A DNA stretch of 28,457 nt from an uncultured Collinsella sp. (GTDB taxonomy: Bacteria; Actinomycetota; Coriobacteriia; Coriobacteriales; Coriobacteriaceae). The position numbers and the translations under genes are program-made. The stretch lies in assembly GCA_959599615.1 (NCBI GenBank), contig CAUGKA010000005.1, positions 1 through 28,457 of the forward strand, given 5' to 3'. A model generated the notes under the pieces. The model saw nothing but the letters and a program-made list of their open reading frames with translations. It was not told the DNA's origin and did not search any database. Below are positions 20,749 through 28,457 of this stretch, piece after piece (position 1 is the first letter of the stretch; the number at the start of each line of letters is the position of its first letter).

Positions 20749-21819
20749 TCAGTCCGTCAGGACGTCCGCAACGATGAACGGGTTCTTGTTGTTGGGGATC
20801 ATCAGCGGGCGGCTGGAGATGGTCAGCGTGCGGCTGTTGCCTTCGGCGCTGCTCACATACTTCGGCACGCGGCGGCCGGCGTAGGTGTGGAACTCGCCGT
20901 CACTCTGCTCGACCTGAGAGACGGCGCCGTAGGCGGTGCGGCCAGCGCCGGGAGCGGTGAGGACGCACTTGCCGGACGGGATGTAGAGCTTGTCGTTGCC
21001 CTCGTCGTCGGTGTAGGTCAGGTCGTAGGAGATGACGCTGATGATGCGGCCGAGGACGTTCAGGCGGGCCACGATGGCGGCGCCGTCAGGCAGCAGCTCA
21101 GGCTCCACGTTGCCGATCTCGATGCGGCGGTTGTCGAGGAGCTTCTGCACGGCTGCGTCGTTGATGATTGTGTCAGCCACGTCCGGGGAGCAGACCAGAT
21201 CAGAAGCGCGGAGGCCGCGCTTGGTCAGCATACGGATCATGGCCTCCAGATCCTTCAGGATCTTGCCGCCGGTGGCGTCCCACTTGGCCGTCGGGGTGTA
21301 GGTCGCGGGGTTGCTGGCCTCGGAGTAGAAACGGATCTCCATCTCGTCGGCCTTGTCGACGTCGTCGGCGATGTGCTTCATCACGCAGCCGTTGGTCAGC
21401 ATGGTCTCGGCGGCCATTGCTTCTTCGCGGTTTGTGATGAGCTCGCCCAGCTCGTCAGCGTCGCGCAGGATGAGGGTCTGCTGGCGCTGCTCAGGGGTGA
21501 GCTGAGAGTAGAGAGCCTCGCCGAAGCCGCGCTTGCGCAGCTCGTCGAGGGTCAGGACGCGACGGGGAGCCACGAAGGGCGGGGTGTAGCGTTCCATATT
21601 GTAGCCGGCGCGCAGGACGGTGACGCCGCCCTTGCGAGGGGCCACGAAGGGCGCCAGCTTCTTGCTGCCGTCACGGAACTCGACGAGCACGTCGTCGGTG
21701 GCGAAGATGTCGCTCGCGTCGTTGGTGGGAAAGTAGCGGTCACGCAGGAAGGTCGCAGCAGGGGTGAGCTGCTGCACGGCCATGAGCAGCGTGTGGGTGT
21801 CGTAGAAGTTAAAAGGCAT
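20749..21819 (-). CDS. Major capsid protein (lambda gpE family)
   Basis: 356 residues, the usual length for lambda-type HK97-fold capsid proteins (Pfam phage capsid E). Family features: YDTHTLLMAVQQLTPAATFL, RDRYFP, FVEFRDG-like DVLVEFRDGSKKLAPFVAP, RAGYNMERYTPPFVAPRRV, and a central domain with KGWDATGG-like AKWDATGGKILKDLEAMI. The C-terminal beta region contains TYTDDEGNDKLYIPSGKCVL. It forms the icosahedral shell. ATG follows AAGGAGG. The upstream gpD gene supplies the decoration protein. Confidence 0.96.
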   Translation of the reverse strand: MPFNFYDTHTLLMAVQQLTPAATFLRDRYFPTNDASDIFATDDVLVEFRDGSKKLAPFVAPRKGGVTVLRAGYNMERYTPPFVAPRRVLTLDELRKRGFGEALYSQLTPEQRQQTLILRDADELGELITNREEAMAAETMLTNGCVMKHIADDVDKADEMEIRFYSEASNPATYTPTAKWDATGGKILKDLEAMIRMLTKRGLRASDLVCSPDVADTIINDAAVQKLLDNRRIEIGNVEPELLPDGAAIVARLNVLGRIISVISYDLTYTDDEGNDKLYIPSGKCVLTAPGAGRTAYGAVSQVEQSDGEFHTYAGRRVPKYVSSAEGNSRTLTISSRPLMIPNNKNPFIVADVLTD

Positions 21820-21837
21820 TTTGTTGTCCTCCTTCTC

Positions 21838-22245
21838 TTAGTATTCGATGGCGTCGGAGAGCAGGATGCCGGCCTTGCGCAGCTCCTCCTCGTCGGTCGC
21901 CTTCAGGGTGTAGCCGCTTGCGACGGCCAGCTTGTTGCGGGCGAAGTGGCCGGTGCGGTATGCCAGCGCGGTCGCGTCCGCAGCGGTGCCGACTTCCACG
22001 TCCTCGGCGAGGATGCAGTTGGCGGTCAGGGTTTCGTTGGTGGTCGCGGTGGAACCGAGGATCACCAGCTTGCCGTCGCCGGCGGTGCCGGCAGACAGGG
22101 CCAGCACGGTGCCGCGCTTATAGGTGGCCGCGGCGGTGGCCTCCTTGCGGATGGTCACGGTAAACACGTCGGCGACGGGCTCGTTGGCAACGATCAGGCC
22201 GTCATAGCCGACGCTGCCGATGTTTTCGTCCAGTCTCTTGCTCAT
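21838..22245 (-). CDS. Head decoration protein (lambda gpD family)
   Basis: 135 residues of small beta-rich fold: FTVTIRKEATAAATYKRGTV, LALSAGTAGDGKLVILGS, ENCILAEDVE-like TANCILAEDVEVGTAADATA, and YRTGHFARNKLAV. Trimers of this family stabilise the expanded capsid. Its start overlaps the stop of the protease (TAATG), and the capsid gene follows, the exact lambda order C-D-E. Confidence 0.92.
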   Translation of the reverse strand: MSKRLDENIGSVGYDGLIVANEPVADVFTVTIRKEATAAATYKRGTVLALSAGTAGDGKLVILGSTATTNETLTANCILAEDVEVGTAADATALAYRTGHFARNKLAVASGYTLKATDEEELRKAGILLSDAIEY

Positions 22246-23465
22246 TACTTCTTACCTCCGTTCTGAGACTTGGTGGAGTTGTAGAGGCCGACGATGGCGT
22301 CCACCTTTGCCTTGTCGTCGCTTTCGCTGCCTTCTTCGCCACCGTTAGGGGCAGCGCCGACGCCGGCAGCGCCGGACTCGTCGTTGTCAGCCTTGGCGTC
22401 CTTCAGGTGCTTGGCACCGAGGGCCGCCTGCTTCTGCATAGCCTTGAGCGCGAGCTGTTCAGCGGTGCAGGGGGTCTCGCCGTACTTGGCGTCCCTGACG
22501 AGCTGCGCGTCGCCCACACTTGCGGCGATGCTGTCGATGGCCTCGATGCGGGCGCGCTCCTGCGTTCTGGCAGTTTCGGCCGCCTGCTGCTCGATCTGAG
22601 CCACGACGTCGGGGTGCTGTGCTCTCATTTCTTCGAGGGTCATGGTCTTGTTGTCCTCCTTCTTGGGGCCGTCGTTCTTGGCGGCCGCGTTTTTATTTCC
22701 AGCCGCAGGGGCGGCGTGGATGCTGTTGTCGATGGGGATTGTCCCCGGGATGTGTCTGAAGCCCTTGACGTCGTGCCGGATGCCAGCGACGAGGAGCACC
22801 TTCTTGTCGGCGCTCAGGGTGACGTCGGGGCCTTCGTCTGTGAGCAGGGTGTCGGCAAAGCCGTTGTCAATGGCCTCCTGCCCGACCATCCACGTCTCGC
22901 GGGTCATCATGCTGCGGAGCTGGTCGACCTCGATGCCGGTCTTGGCGTGGTAGATCTCCGCGATGGCCCGCTCGCTCGCGTCGAAGTCCTTCTGGAGCTT
23001 CTTCAGGTCTGCGAGTGTGTAGTAGTCGTAGAGCAGCCCGGCGACGCCGTGGATCATCACCATGCTGCCGGGATAGACCTGCACCTCGTCACCTGCGCAG
23101 GCGATGACACTGGCCGCGCTGGCCGCGATGCCTTCCACGACGACGACCTTGTGGCCGGTCAGGCCCTTGATGGCGTTGTGGATGGCGATGCCGGTGTAGA
23201 GGTCGCCGCCGCAGCTATTGATCTTGATGGTGATATTGCTCTTGCCCTTGACGGCCGCGAGATCCTCCATGAAGCTCTCGGGCGCGATGTAGAGGCCGGG
23301 CTCGGGCTCGCCCGTCCACCAGTCCACAGGCTGACGGCTCACGACGTCGCCGTAGAGGGTGATCTCGCCCTCGTCGTCGCCGATGCTGGCGACGTTCCAG
23401 AACTTGATCGGCGTGCCCGCAGTCTGAGGCCCGGCGCAGAGCCGGGGAGTGTTATGCGTTCTCAT
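22245..23465 (-). CDS. ClpP-type prohead protease with scaffold-like C-terminus
   Basis: 406 residues from ATG 23465 (AAGGAGA). Residues about 15-235 are a ClpP-type serine protease: INSCGGDLYTGIAIHNAI, EGIAASAASVIACAGD (nucleophile S116) and MVMIHG (H139). It matures the capsid by cleaving the scaffold and itself. Residues 240-406 are hydrophilic and helical (EEMRAQHPDVVAQIEQQAAE), resembling a scaffold. An internal ATG at 22643 (MTLEEMRAQ) lies 10 nt after AGGAGGA and could make a 132-residue scaffold alone, as lambda Nu3 is made inside gene C. The start overlaps the portal gene by 14 nt. Confidence 0.93.
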   Translation of the reverse strand: MRTHNTPRLCAGPQTAGTPIKFWNVASIGDDEGEITLYGDVVSRQPVDWWTGEPEPGLYIAPESFMEDLAAVKGKSNITIKINSCGGDLYTGIAIHNAIKGLTGHKVVVVEGIAASAASVIACAGDEVQVYPGSMVMIHGVAGLLYDYYTLADLKKLQKDFDASERAIAEIYHAKTGIEVDQLRSMMTRETWMVGQEAIDNGFADTLLTDEGPDVTLSADKKVLLVAGIRHDVKGFRHIPGTIPIDNSIHAAPAAGNKNAAAKNDGPKKEDNKTMTLEEMRAQHPDVVAQIEQQAAETARTQERARIEAIDSIAASVGDAQLVRDAKYGETPCTAEQLALKAMQKQAALGAKHLKDAKADNDESGAAGVGAAPNGGEEGSESDDKAKVDAIVGLYNSTKSQNGGKK

Positions 23466-25104
23466 GCTTGTCTCCTTCCTTGATGCTTTTGATGGCCTCG
23501 GCGACGATCGCCTCCCGCAGAGATGCGGAGATCGTGCCGCTGGCTGCTGTGCTCTGGTCGACCTGCCCCTGCGCTGCGCGCAGCTTCTCGTTTTCCCGAG
23601 CGAGCTGGTCGACGTTGGCGTCCCACTGACCGCCGTTGAGTCGGATGGTCGCCTGCTCTCTGGTCGTGATGCCTTCGCCGATGGCGAGGATCTCGGCCGT
23701 GATCTCCTTCGTCGGGTCGAGCTGTCCCTGAGAGGGGCCGATCCACTCGGCGCCGAGGTATGCGGCGCGGATCGCCGGATCTGCGAAGAAGCCCGGGGCG
23801 CTGATGCGGCCGCGGGCGACGGCTTCAGAGAGCCAGATCTCATATACCGGCGTGCAGAAGTCATCGACAAACCACTTGCGCCTCATGCGAAACGCCTTCC
23901 ACGCCTCCATCAGGGCGGCGCGGCTGGCGCTGTACGAGCTGTTGAAGCTCTTGAGCAGAAGGTCGGCCGGGATCTCGAGCGCGGCGCCCACCTGTTCACA
24001 GATGGCGCGCAGGAAGGTGTTGAAGCCACTGGCCGGCCGCTTGGGGTCTGCAAAGGTCACGTCCTCGCCGGGCTCCATGATGTTGATCTGGCCGGGGCCC
24101 ATCTCGTACTCATTAGGATCTCGGCTCACCTCCGGCAGGCTGCTCCCGACCTCGTTGAACGGGTTGTCGCCGGCGCCCGCCTCGGTCTTGATGAAGGCCG
24201 TGAAAAACGACTCGACGACCGCCGCAGTCAGCTCGCTCTCGGTGTAGCGGCGAAGCTGGAGCAGGGGCTCGATGACCTGCGCGAGATAGCTGACGCCGCG
24301 GTATTGATCCGGGCGCTCGCTCTCCATGATGTGCAGGATGTTCGGCAGGCCAGTCCGCTCGCCGTATGCCTGAACACGGGCCCACGTCGTCGTCGTGCTG
24401 CCGAGCTCGAAGGGGTAGGTGCTGCGGATGTGGTACGCCTCGATCTGGCCGTCGTCGTTCACCTCGACGCCGTCGTAGATGGTGTTGCCGTTGGCCGCCT
24501 TGCCGGTGGTCAGCAGCATCGGGGTGATGATGCCGGAGGTCGTTGGCGTGGCGACTCGGTCGGCCTCGATCAGGTGCAGGCGTAGCGAGTAGGGCGTGAG
24601 CTGCGTCGGCTCGTACTGCTTCACGACGGCGAACACGTCGCCGCTGACCAGCCACGAGGAGAGTGCGAGCTGCTGCATGGCTGCGAAGTTGTTGACGCCG
24701 GTGGCGTCGCACGCCCTTTTGTTCTCAGACCAGAGAGCGAACTCACGCTCGGCCTGAGCCTGCCATGCGTCGGCGGCCTCCTGCGTCATGCCGAGCGCCT
24801 CGCGGTCGATCCGGCTCTTGAGCTGGAGGCCGATGCCGACGACGTTGGTGCGGTTGGTGCGGATGGCAGAGGTGGCGATCGGGGCCGCCATGTAAAGCAT
24901 CCGGGCACGCTGCCGCAGGGTGTAGTTGTTTGCGTCGATGTCCTCCTTCGGGCTGCCGCTCATAGCTCTGAAGCCCTTGGTCGCCTTCTTGTGCCAGCTC
25001 GCGCCGGCGTCGCCGTAGCCCTTATTCACAGGGCGCGGCTGCTGCCGCCTGTTCTGTGGGCGGCTTCTGCTTTTTCTTTTGCTGATGGTGCTCACCTCCT
25101 TCAT
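23452..25104 (-). CDS. Portal protein (lambda gpB family)
   Basis: 550 residues from the ATG at 25104. Family features: basic N-terminus, ARMLYMAAPIATSAIRTNRT, VVGIGLQLKSRIDREALG, SSWLVSGDVFAVV, IEADRVATP, GVEVNDDGQIEAYHI, RPDQYRGVSYLAQVIEPLLQ and LKSFNSSYSASRAAL near residue 405. The dodecameric portal is the channel for DNA packaging. No ribosome binding site precedes the ATG; instead AGGAGGTG lies inside codons 2-4, 8 nt before an ATC codon at 25086. So translation may start at ATC, giving 544 residues. A structured leader and terminator lie just upstream. Confidence 0.94.
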   Translation of the reverse strand: MKEVSTISKRKSRSRPQNRRQQPRPVNKGYGDAGASWHKKATKGFRAMSGSPKEDIDANNYTLRQRARMLYMAAPIATSAIRTNRTNVVGIGLQLKSRIDREALGMTQEAADAWQAQAEREFALWSENKRACDATGVNNFAAMQQLALSSWLVSGDVFAVVKQYEPTQLTPYSLRLHLIEADRVATPTTSGIITPMLLTTGKAANGNTIYDGVEVNDDGQIEAYHIRSTYPFELGSTTTTWARVQAYGERTGLPNILHIMESERPDQYRGVSYLAQVIEPLLQLRRYTESELTAAVVESFFTAFIKTEAGAGDNPFNEVGSSLPEVSRDPNEYEMGPGQINIMEPGEDVTFADPKRPASGFNTFLRAICEQVGAALEIPADLLLKSFNSSYSASRAALMEAWKAFRMRRKWFVDDFCTPVYEIWLSEAVARGRISAPGFFADPAIRAAYLGAEWIGPSQGQLDPTKEITAEILAIGEGITTREQATIRLNGGQWDANVDQLARENEKLRAAQGQVDQSTAASGTISASLREAIVAEAIKSIKEGDKHENA

Positions 25105-25113
25105 GGTGAAGAT

Positions 25114-25156
25114 GGCCGAGTCGGGAGAAAAGGAGCGAAAACTCCCGGCGTCGGCC
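25114..25156 (-). promoter_or_regulatory. Structured leader of portal gene
   Basis: A 43-nt imperfect hairpin 10 nt before the portal ATG: outer arms GGCCGA / TCGGCC (25114-25119 / 25151-25156), inner arms CGGGAG / CTCCCG (25122-25127 / 25142-25147), and a pyrimidine-rich 14-nt loop on the RNA. All 12 pairs are perfect. It stands directly after the terminator at 25165-25182. Confidence 0.55.
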
Positions 25157-25164
25157 TATGAAAA

Positions 25165-25182
25165 AAGCCCCTTTCGGGGCTT
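25165..25182 (-). terminator. Terminator between gpW-like gene and portal
   Basis: On the minus strand AAGCCCC-GAAA-GGGGCTT followed by TTTTC: a compact 7-bp stem with a stable GNRA tetraloop, beginning a few bases after the stop at 25186. It looks like a working rho-independent terminator inside the head operon. Confidence 0.75.
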
Positions 25183-25185
25183 CTT

Positions 25186-25452
25186 TCACCAGTCTCGGGG
25201 CACTACTCCCACAGCTTTTCGCGGCTTCTCGCCGTTCAGTGCGGCCTCGAGGGCTTCGATGTCTGCCTCAAGCTGTTTGATGGCGGCCCGGATGGATCCG
25301 AGGTCGGTGTTGTAGCGGGCCAGATTGCGCGAGCCGATGCCGTAGCTCTGGACGCCTCCGTCCAGCATCTCGGCCTCTCGCTTCAGGTAGAGCTCCAGCC
25401 GGTTCCTCTTGATGGAGAGCTGGCACTCGATTTGTTCGCGGGTCTTTCTCAT
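25186..25452 (-). CDS. Head-tail joining protein, gpW-like (DUF6148 type)
   Basis: 88 residues. A coiled helix (REQIECQLSIKRNRLELYLK) is followed by QSYGIGSRNLARYNTDLGSI, the SxxYxIGSRxLxRxDL-type block of these proteins, and a second helix (KQLEADIEALEAALNG). Lambda gpW lies between terminase and portal and joins the tail to the filled head; this gene has the same place and size. ATG follows AAGGAGG. Confidence 0.8.
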   Translation of the reverse strand: MRKTREQIECQLSIKRNRLELYLKREAEMLDGGVQSYGIGSRNLARYNTDLGSIRAAIKQLEADIEALEAALNGEKPRKAVGVVPRDW

Positions 25453-25467
25453 TGTGGTGTGTCCTCC

Positions 25468-27390
25468 TTACCAGGCGTCGAAGGCGTCGGCCCGGTTGTG
25501 CCGTTGCCGCTGCCGTCGCTGTTGCGGGGCCTTCGGTTTTTCCTCCAGTCCTTGCAGGCGGCGCTCGATGGCGTCCATGTCGGGGTTGATGATCTTGAGG
25601 CCGGCGTTGGCGTAGTCGCGGCAGTCGAGGGCCTCGTTGCGGTTGTGCCCGGGCAACTTCTCCCACGCCCAGCGGTCGCCGCGGCGCGTGTGCGTGAGCA
25701 CCAGCTTCTCGGAGAGGAGCCCGTTGAAGAAATTGAGGTCATAACCGGCGTCGGGGTGCCGGTTGAAATGGCAGTATTTTGGCCCGGGCTCCTGCACCTT
25801 CAGATTAGCCATGATTGTCGCCTTGCCGGCGTCGACGCCGATGGTGTAGAGCCAGCAGGTGATCCGCTTGTTGTCGCGGATCGGCACCTTGCTTGGGGGC
25901 GAGACGAAGGGGATGCCGTCGCCGCCCTTGCCCTTGATGGCAAAGACGCGCTTGCCGACACGGGCCCGGCACGCCTCATAGACCTCTTGGGTGAAGTGGC
26001 CGCCGGAGTCGACGCAAGTGATGGAGATCTTCAGGCCGCGGCCGTTTTTGAACTTGTAGACGTGGTCGACCACGTCATCGAGCCGCTGCCAGACCTCCGG
26101 GGTGTCTGGTCGGCCCATGATGTAGCCCTTGACGATGCCCCATGTCTCGCCATACTTCCCGTGACCGACTACCTCGTATTCGAGGCGGTTGTCCTGAGTG
26201 TCGACGCCGCAGGTCAGCACGAGCACGCCGTCAGGCAGCTCCACAGGGGTGCCGTCCGGGCGGGTGCCATAGTCCTCACGGCGGGCGAGCATGGTGTCCT
26301 CGTCCTCGAGGTCGCCGCGATCTTCCCACAGTTGGCCGAGCAGGGTGTTGTAGACGACCTTGAGGCGTTGCGGGTCATCCTTGGCGTCGAGGAACTTGAG
26401 GACGATCTTCTCCCACGGAGTCCACGGGCTCGAGAAGGCATTGAGCCAAAAAGAACGGACGCCCTTCTTGTAGGCGTCCGGGTTGTCGGCGATCCACTTG
26501 GCCGGCTGCTTTCGCATGACGTCCTCGGGGATCAGGCAGCCGCAGGCCGGGCAGCTCCACGAGACGCCGCTCTTGAGGCTCCACGACTTTTTCCCGCGGA
26601 TCCTCTTGGCCTCCGGGTCGAAGTGGATATTGTCGAACACGATCTCGCTGTACTCCCCGCACTCGGGGCAGCGGTGGCACCAGCGTTCCTGTGTGCCTTG
26701 GTAAAAACTCGTTTCGATGTTGCTGTTGCCCTTGATGGTCGGAGTTGAGACTTCGACCGCCTTGGCGTTGTAGAATGTGGCCTGACGTGCTTCGGCCAGC
26801 GTCCACGGGTCGCCCTCGGTGCCGGCGCTGGTCGCCCAGCGGTCGCGCTCGTCGCCGATGATATAGCGGGCAGGCGTGGAGGCCAGAGCCGAGGCGCTGT
26901 TGGAGCCGGTCAGGGTGAGCATCCCGCCCGGGAACGACTTCTGGAGGATTGTGTTGCCGCTGTCCTTGGCCTTGACGTCGTGCACCTTCGCCTTCAGGGG
27001 TTTGCTGTCGCGGATCATAGGGGCCACGCGGAGGCGGCTGAACTTCCGGGCGTCGTCGATGGTCGGGTGGACGTAGAGGATGCTGCCGGGGTCTTGGTCG
27101 ATGATGTAGCCGATGATGTTGAGCTCGAGCTCAGACTTGCCGACCTGAGAAGCGGCCACCATGACTATTTTGTGCACCTTCGGATCCGTAAAGGCCCGCA
27201 TGGGCTCCTCGAGGTACGGGGTGCGCTTGGTACGCCACGGGCCGGCCTCGGCTGAGCTTTCCGGGGAGAGGCGGCGGTGCTTGTCGGCCCACTCGTCCAC
27301 GGTCAGGCTCTCAGGTGGGGCGAAGCGTTTGACCGCTCCGGCGATGGCGGTATTGAGCTTCGCGGCGGCTTTTTTAGTCGTCCGCGTCAT
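25468..27390 (-). CDS. Terminase large subunit, GpA family
   Basis: 640 residues. It packages phage DNA using ATP and cuts it at the packaging site. An ATPase domain has a Walker A-like AASQVGKSE (79-87) and Walker B IIGDERD (D180, E181). A zinc-ribbon insert follows: CHRCPECG (238-245) and CPACGC (280-285). The nuclease domain has CGVDTQDNRLEYEVVG (D397) and a downstream CVDSGGH. The tail is basic (RQRQRHNRADAF). This GpA lineage is that of lambda, which cuts at cos sites. The start overlaps the small subunit by 17 nt and has no strong ribosome binding site, indicating coupling. Confidence 0.96.
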   Translation of the reverse strand: MTRTTKKAAAKLNTAIAGAVKRFAPPESLTVDEWADKHRRLSPESSAEAGPWRTKRTPYLEEPMRAFTDPKVHKIVMVAASQVGKSELELNIIGYIIDQDPGSILYVHPTIDDARKFSRLRVAPMIRDSKPLKAKVHDVKAKDSGNTILQKSFPGGMLTLTGSNSASALASTPARYIIGDERDRWATSAGTEGDPWTLAEARQATFYNAKAVEVSTPTIKGNSNIETSFYQGTQERWCHRCPECGEYSEIVFDNIHFDPEAKRIRGKKSWSLKSGVSWSCPACGCLIPEDVMRKQPAKWIADNPDAYKKGVRSFWLNAFSSPWTPWEKIVLKFLDAKDDPQRLKVVYNTLLGQLWEDRGDLEDEDTMLARREDYGTRPDGTPVELPDGVLVLTCGVDTQDNRLEYEVVGHGKYGETWGIVKGYIMGRPDTPEVWQRLDDVVDHVYKFKNGRGLKISITCVDSGGHFTQEVYEACRARVGKRVFAIKGKGGDGIPFVSPPSKVPIRDNKRITCWLYTIGVDAGKATIMANLKVQEPGPKYCHFNRHPDAGYDLNFFNGLLSEKLVLTHTRRGDRWAWEKLPGHNRNEALDCRDYANAGLKIINPDMDAIERRLQGLEEKPKAPQQRRQRQRHNRADAFDAW

Positions 27391-27949
27391 CGGCGAGCTG
27401 CTCGCTCCAGCCTTCCCGATCCCTTACTCGCCGGGCGTACACCTCGGGATCGTATTTATAACCGGCCAGCTCCGTCAGGATCTTGTAGACCTCTGTGCGG
27501 ATGATCTCAGACGCCTCGGCGGGTGTTGCTGCGCCGGTGACGTCGACGGCCAGACGGCCCGGCAGGGCCACGAGCATCGACCTGATATTGTAGACGAGGT
27601 CGGTCATCACAGCCTCGACGTCCTCGCTGCGGTGCATGGTGCCCTCGAGCTCACTGAGCTGGAGGGCGGCGATGTCTGCCTTGCTGCGCTTGAGGTCAGC
27701 CTCAGCCTCCAGACGTCGGCCCTCGATCTCGCTGTCCTTCTTCGACGGCTCCCGGCCGTTGGCCTTGGCCGTCAGGTATCGGATGTACCTCTGGATCGTC
27801 GGCAGCAGGTCATAGCGGTTGGCGTTGCCTTCCTTGACCGCGGCGATGACGCCATCCTTGGTGAGCTGCTGCACTCGGCGGGGCGTCATGTCGAACAGGG
27901 CCGCGATGGTCTTGCTGTCGACGAGCTTATTGTTGGTTGGGTTCGGCAT
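27374..27949 (-). CDS. Terminase small subunit (Nu1-like)
   Basis: 191 residues from ATG 27949 (AAAGGAGG); a longer frame to 28096 lacks a ribosome binding site. The N-terminus is a winged helix-turn-helix (KTIAALFDMTPRRVQQLTKD, then NRYDLLPTIQRYIRYL) of the Nu1/DUF1441 sort, which recognises the packaging site. A central helical, charged region (ERRLEAEADLKRSKADIAAL-like) mediates oligomerisation, and the C-terminus should bind the large subunit. Immediately followed by the large subunit gene with overlap. Confidence 0.9.
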   Translation of the reverse strand: MPNPTNNKLVDSKTIAALFDMTPRRVQQLTKDGVIAAVKEGNANRYDLLPTIQRYIRYLTAKANGREPSKKDSEIEGRRLEAEADLKRSKADIAALQLSELEGTMHRSEDVEAVMTDLVYNIRSMLVALPGRLAVDVTGAATPAEASEIIRTEVYKILTELAGYKYDPEVYARRVRDREGWSEQLADDADD

Positions 27950-28192
27950 GGCGTTCCCTCCTTTCTGCCGCTCGGGCGAAACGAAACGGCCCGAAAAAAA
28001 TTTTTCCCGGCTGCGCGTTTTTTGGGCTCGCCAGCACCGCAGGCCGGAGAGGGCCGTCACAGTACCTTCGGCGCGCCGCCGCGTGCGCGGAGGCATCTGC
28101 GAGGCGCTGTGCTGCGCTCTGTGTGCATTTGGTGGTGTGGGCCGGGCTCGGTGTTGGGTGCCGTGGTTTGTCGCCCTGTGGGCCGCTGCGGG
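27950..28192. other. Intergenic region upstream of terminase
   Basis: 243 nt without a supported gene. It contains an AAAAAAATTTTT bend-like tract (27994-28005) beside a CGAAACGAAACGG repeat, plus G/T-rich sequence on the plus strand. In lambda-type phages the cos site lies next to the small terminase gene, so this is the likeliest place for it, but I cannot identify the cut site. Confidence 0.35.
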
Positions 28193-28456
28193 CTATTTCC
28201 CGAGGGTGCGGTCGAGGTTGTGCTGGAGGCGCTTGGCCGTCTCCTCTTGGAGCCGGGTCATTATCTTCTCATTGGTGCGCTCGCTGGTTATCATGGATGG
28301 CACCGAGATGGTTGTGAACTTCTTGATGTCGGTGCGCGTCCGGCTCATTCGCTGGAATGGAATGGCGCTGACGCCGCCGGCCTTGGTGTTGCCCGTCCCC
28401 ATGAGGATGTTGTGCGATCGCTCGGAGTACGGGCCGCCCGGGGTGCGGGTGTTCAG
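28193..28456 (-). CDS. Partial gene, unknown product (C-terminal 87 residues)
   Basis: The frame is open from the right edge of the window to a TAG at 28195-28193, so the start is outside. The visible part begins LNTRTPGGPYSERSHNILMG and ends with a helical, charged stretch (ERTNEKIMTRLQEETAKRLQ, then NLDRTLGK). An internal ATG exists at 28402 but the conserved look continues upstream. I do not recognise the family. Being before the terminase it could belong to the phage late regulator or homing-type genes. Confidence 0.5.
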   Translation of the reverse strand: MNTRTPGGPYSERSHNILMGTGNTKAGGVSAIPFQRMSRTRTDIKKFTTISVPSMITSERTNEKIMTRLQEETAKRLQHNLDRTLGK

Positions 28457-28457
28457 G

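Noticed and set aside
20704..22266. Long plus-strand frame opposite capsid and decoration genes
   Set aside because: A shadow of the capsid genes; composition is typical of antisense reading of high-GC coding DNA.

Overview
The window is a GC-rich stretch (clearly above 60 % G+C by eye) carrying most of the late region of a contractile-tailed prophage. The genus is not determinable from sequence alone. Strong AGGAGG-type ribosome binding sites, sigma-A-like promoters and the style of the small XRE repressors and lysis proteins point to a high-GC Firmicute, probably a gut clostridium of the Oscillospirales type. Almost every gene reads on the minus strand, so the phage late operon runs from right to left.

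From right to left: a partial unknown gene (28456-28193); a lambda-type head module (terminase small and large subunits, gpW-like joining protein, portal, ClpP-type protease with scaffold-like C-terminus, gpD decoration protein, gpE capsid, FI-like and FII-like proteins, a probable tail terminator); then a P2-type contractile tail module (sheath, tube, E/E' chaperones joined by a predicted -1 frameshift, tape measure, gpX LysM protein, gpD hub, gpV spike, GpU-like protein, gpW, gpJ, gpI, tail fibre). Next comes a complete diversity-generating retroelement (DGR), then small coupled genes and a lysis cassette ending in an amidase endolysin.

The DGR is the main discovery. A 95-bp template repeat (TR, 8620-8714) is copied as a variable repeat (VR, 6546-6640) inside a 569-aa adhesin-like gene. 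The two copies differ at 11 positions, and all 11 are adenines of the TR on the coding strand. Between and around them lie a DGR-type reverse transcriptase (GNQSSQ and YMDD motifs) and an Avd-like accessory protein. The order avd-TR-RT matches the classical Bordetella phage element, but the target gene lies downstream of the RT and overlaps its 3' end. The VR is in the middle of the target (residues about 218-249, end of a DUF6273-like lectin-type domain), followed by fibronectin-like domains.

The left 2.8 kb is a regulatory and accessory region: an IS30-family transposase, two small XRE regulators (one without a normal start codon), a 37-aa gene behind a strong promoter containing a perfect palindromic operator, and a plus-strand DUF4236-TM2 membrane protein with its own promoter, operator-like repeats and terminator. 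Hairpin terminators separate the modules. No tRNA, rRNA, CRISPR array, integrase or clear attachment site was seen.
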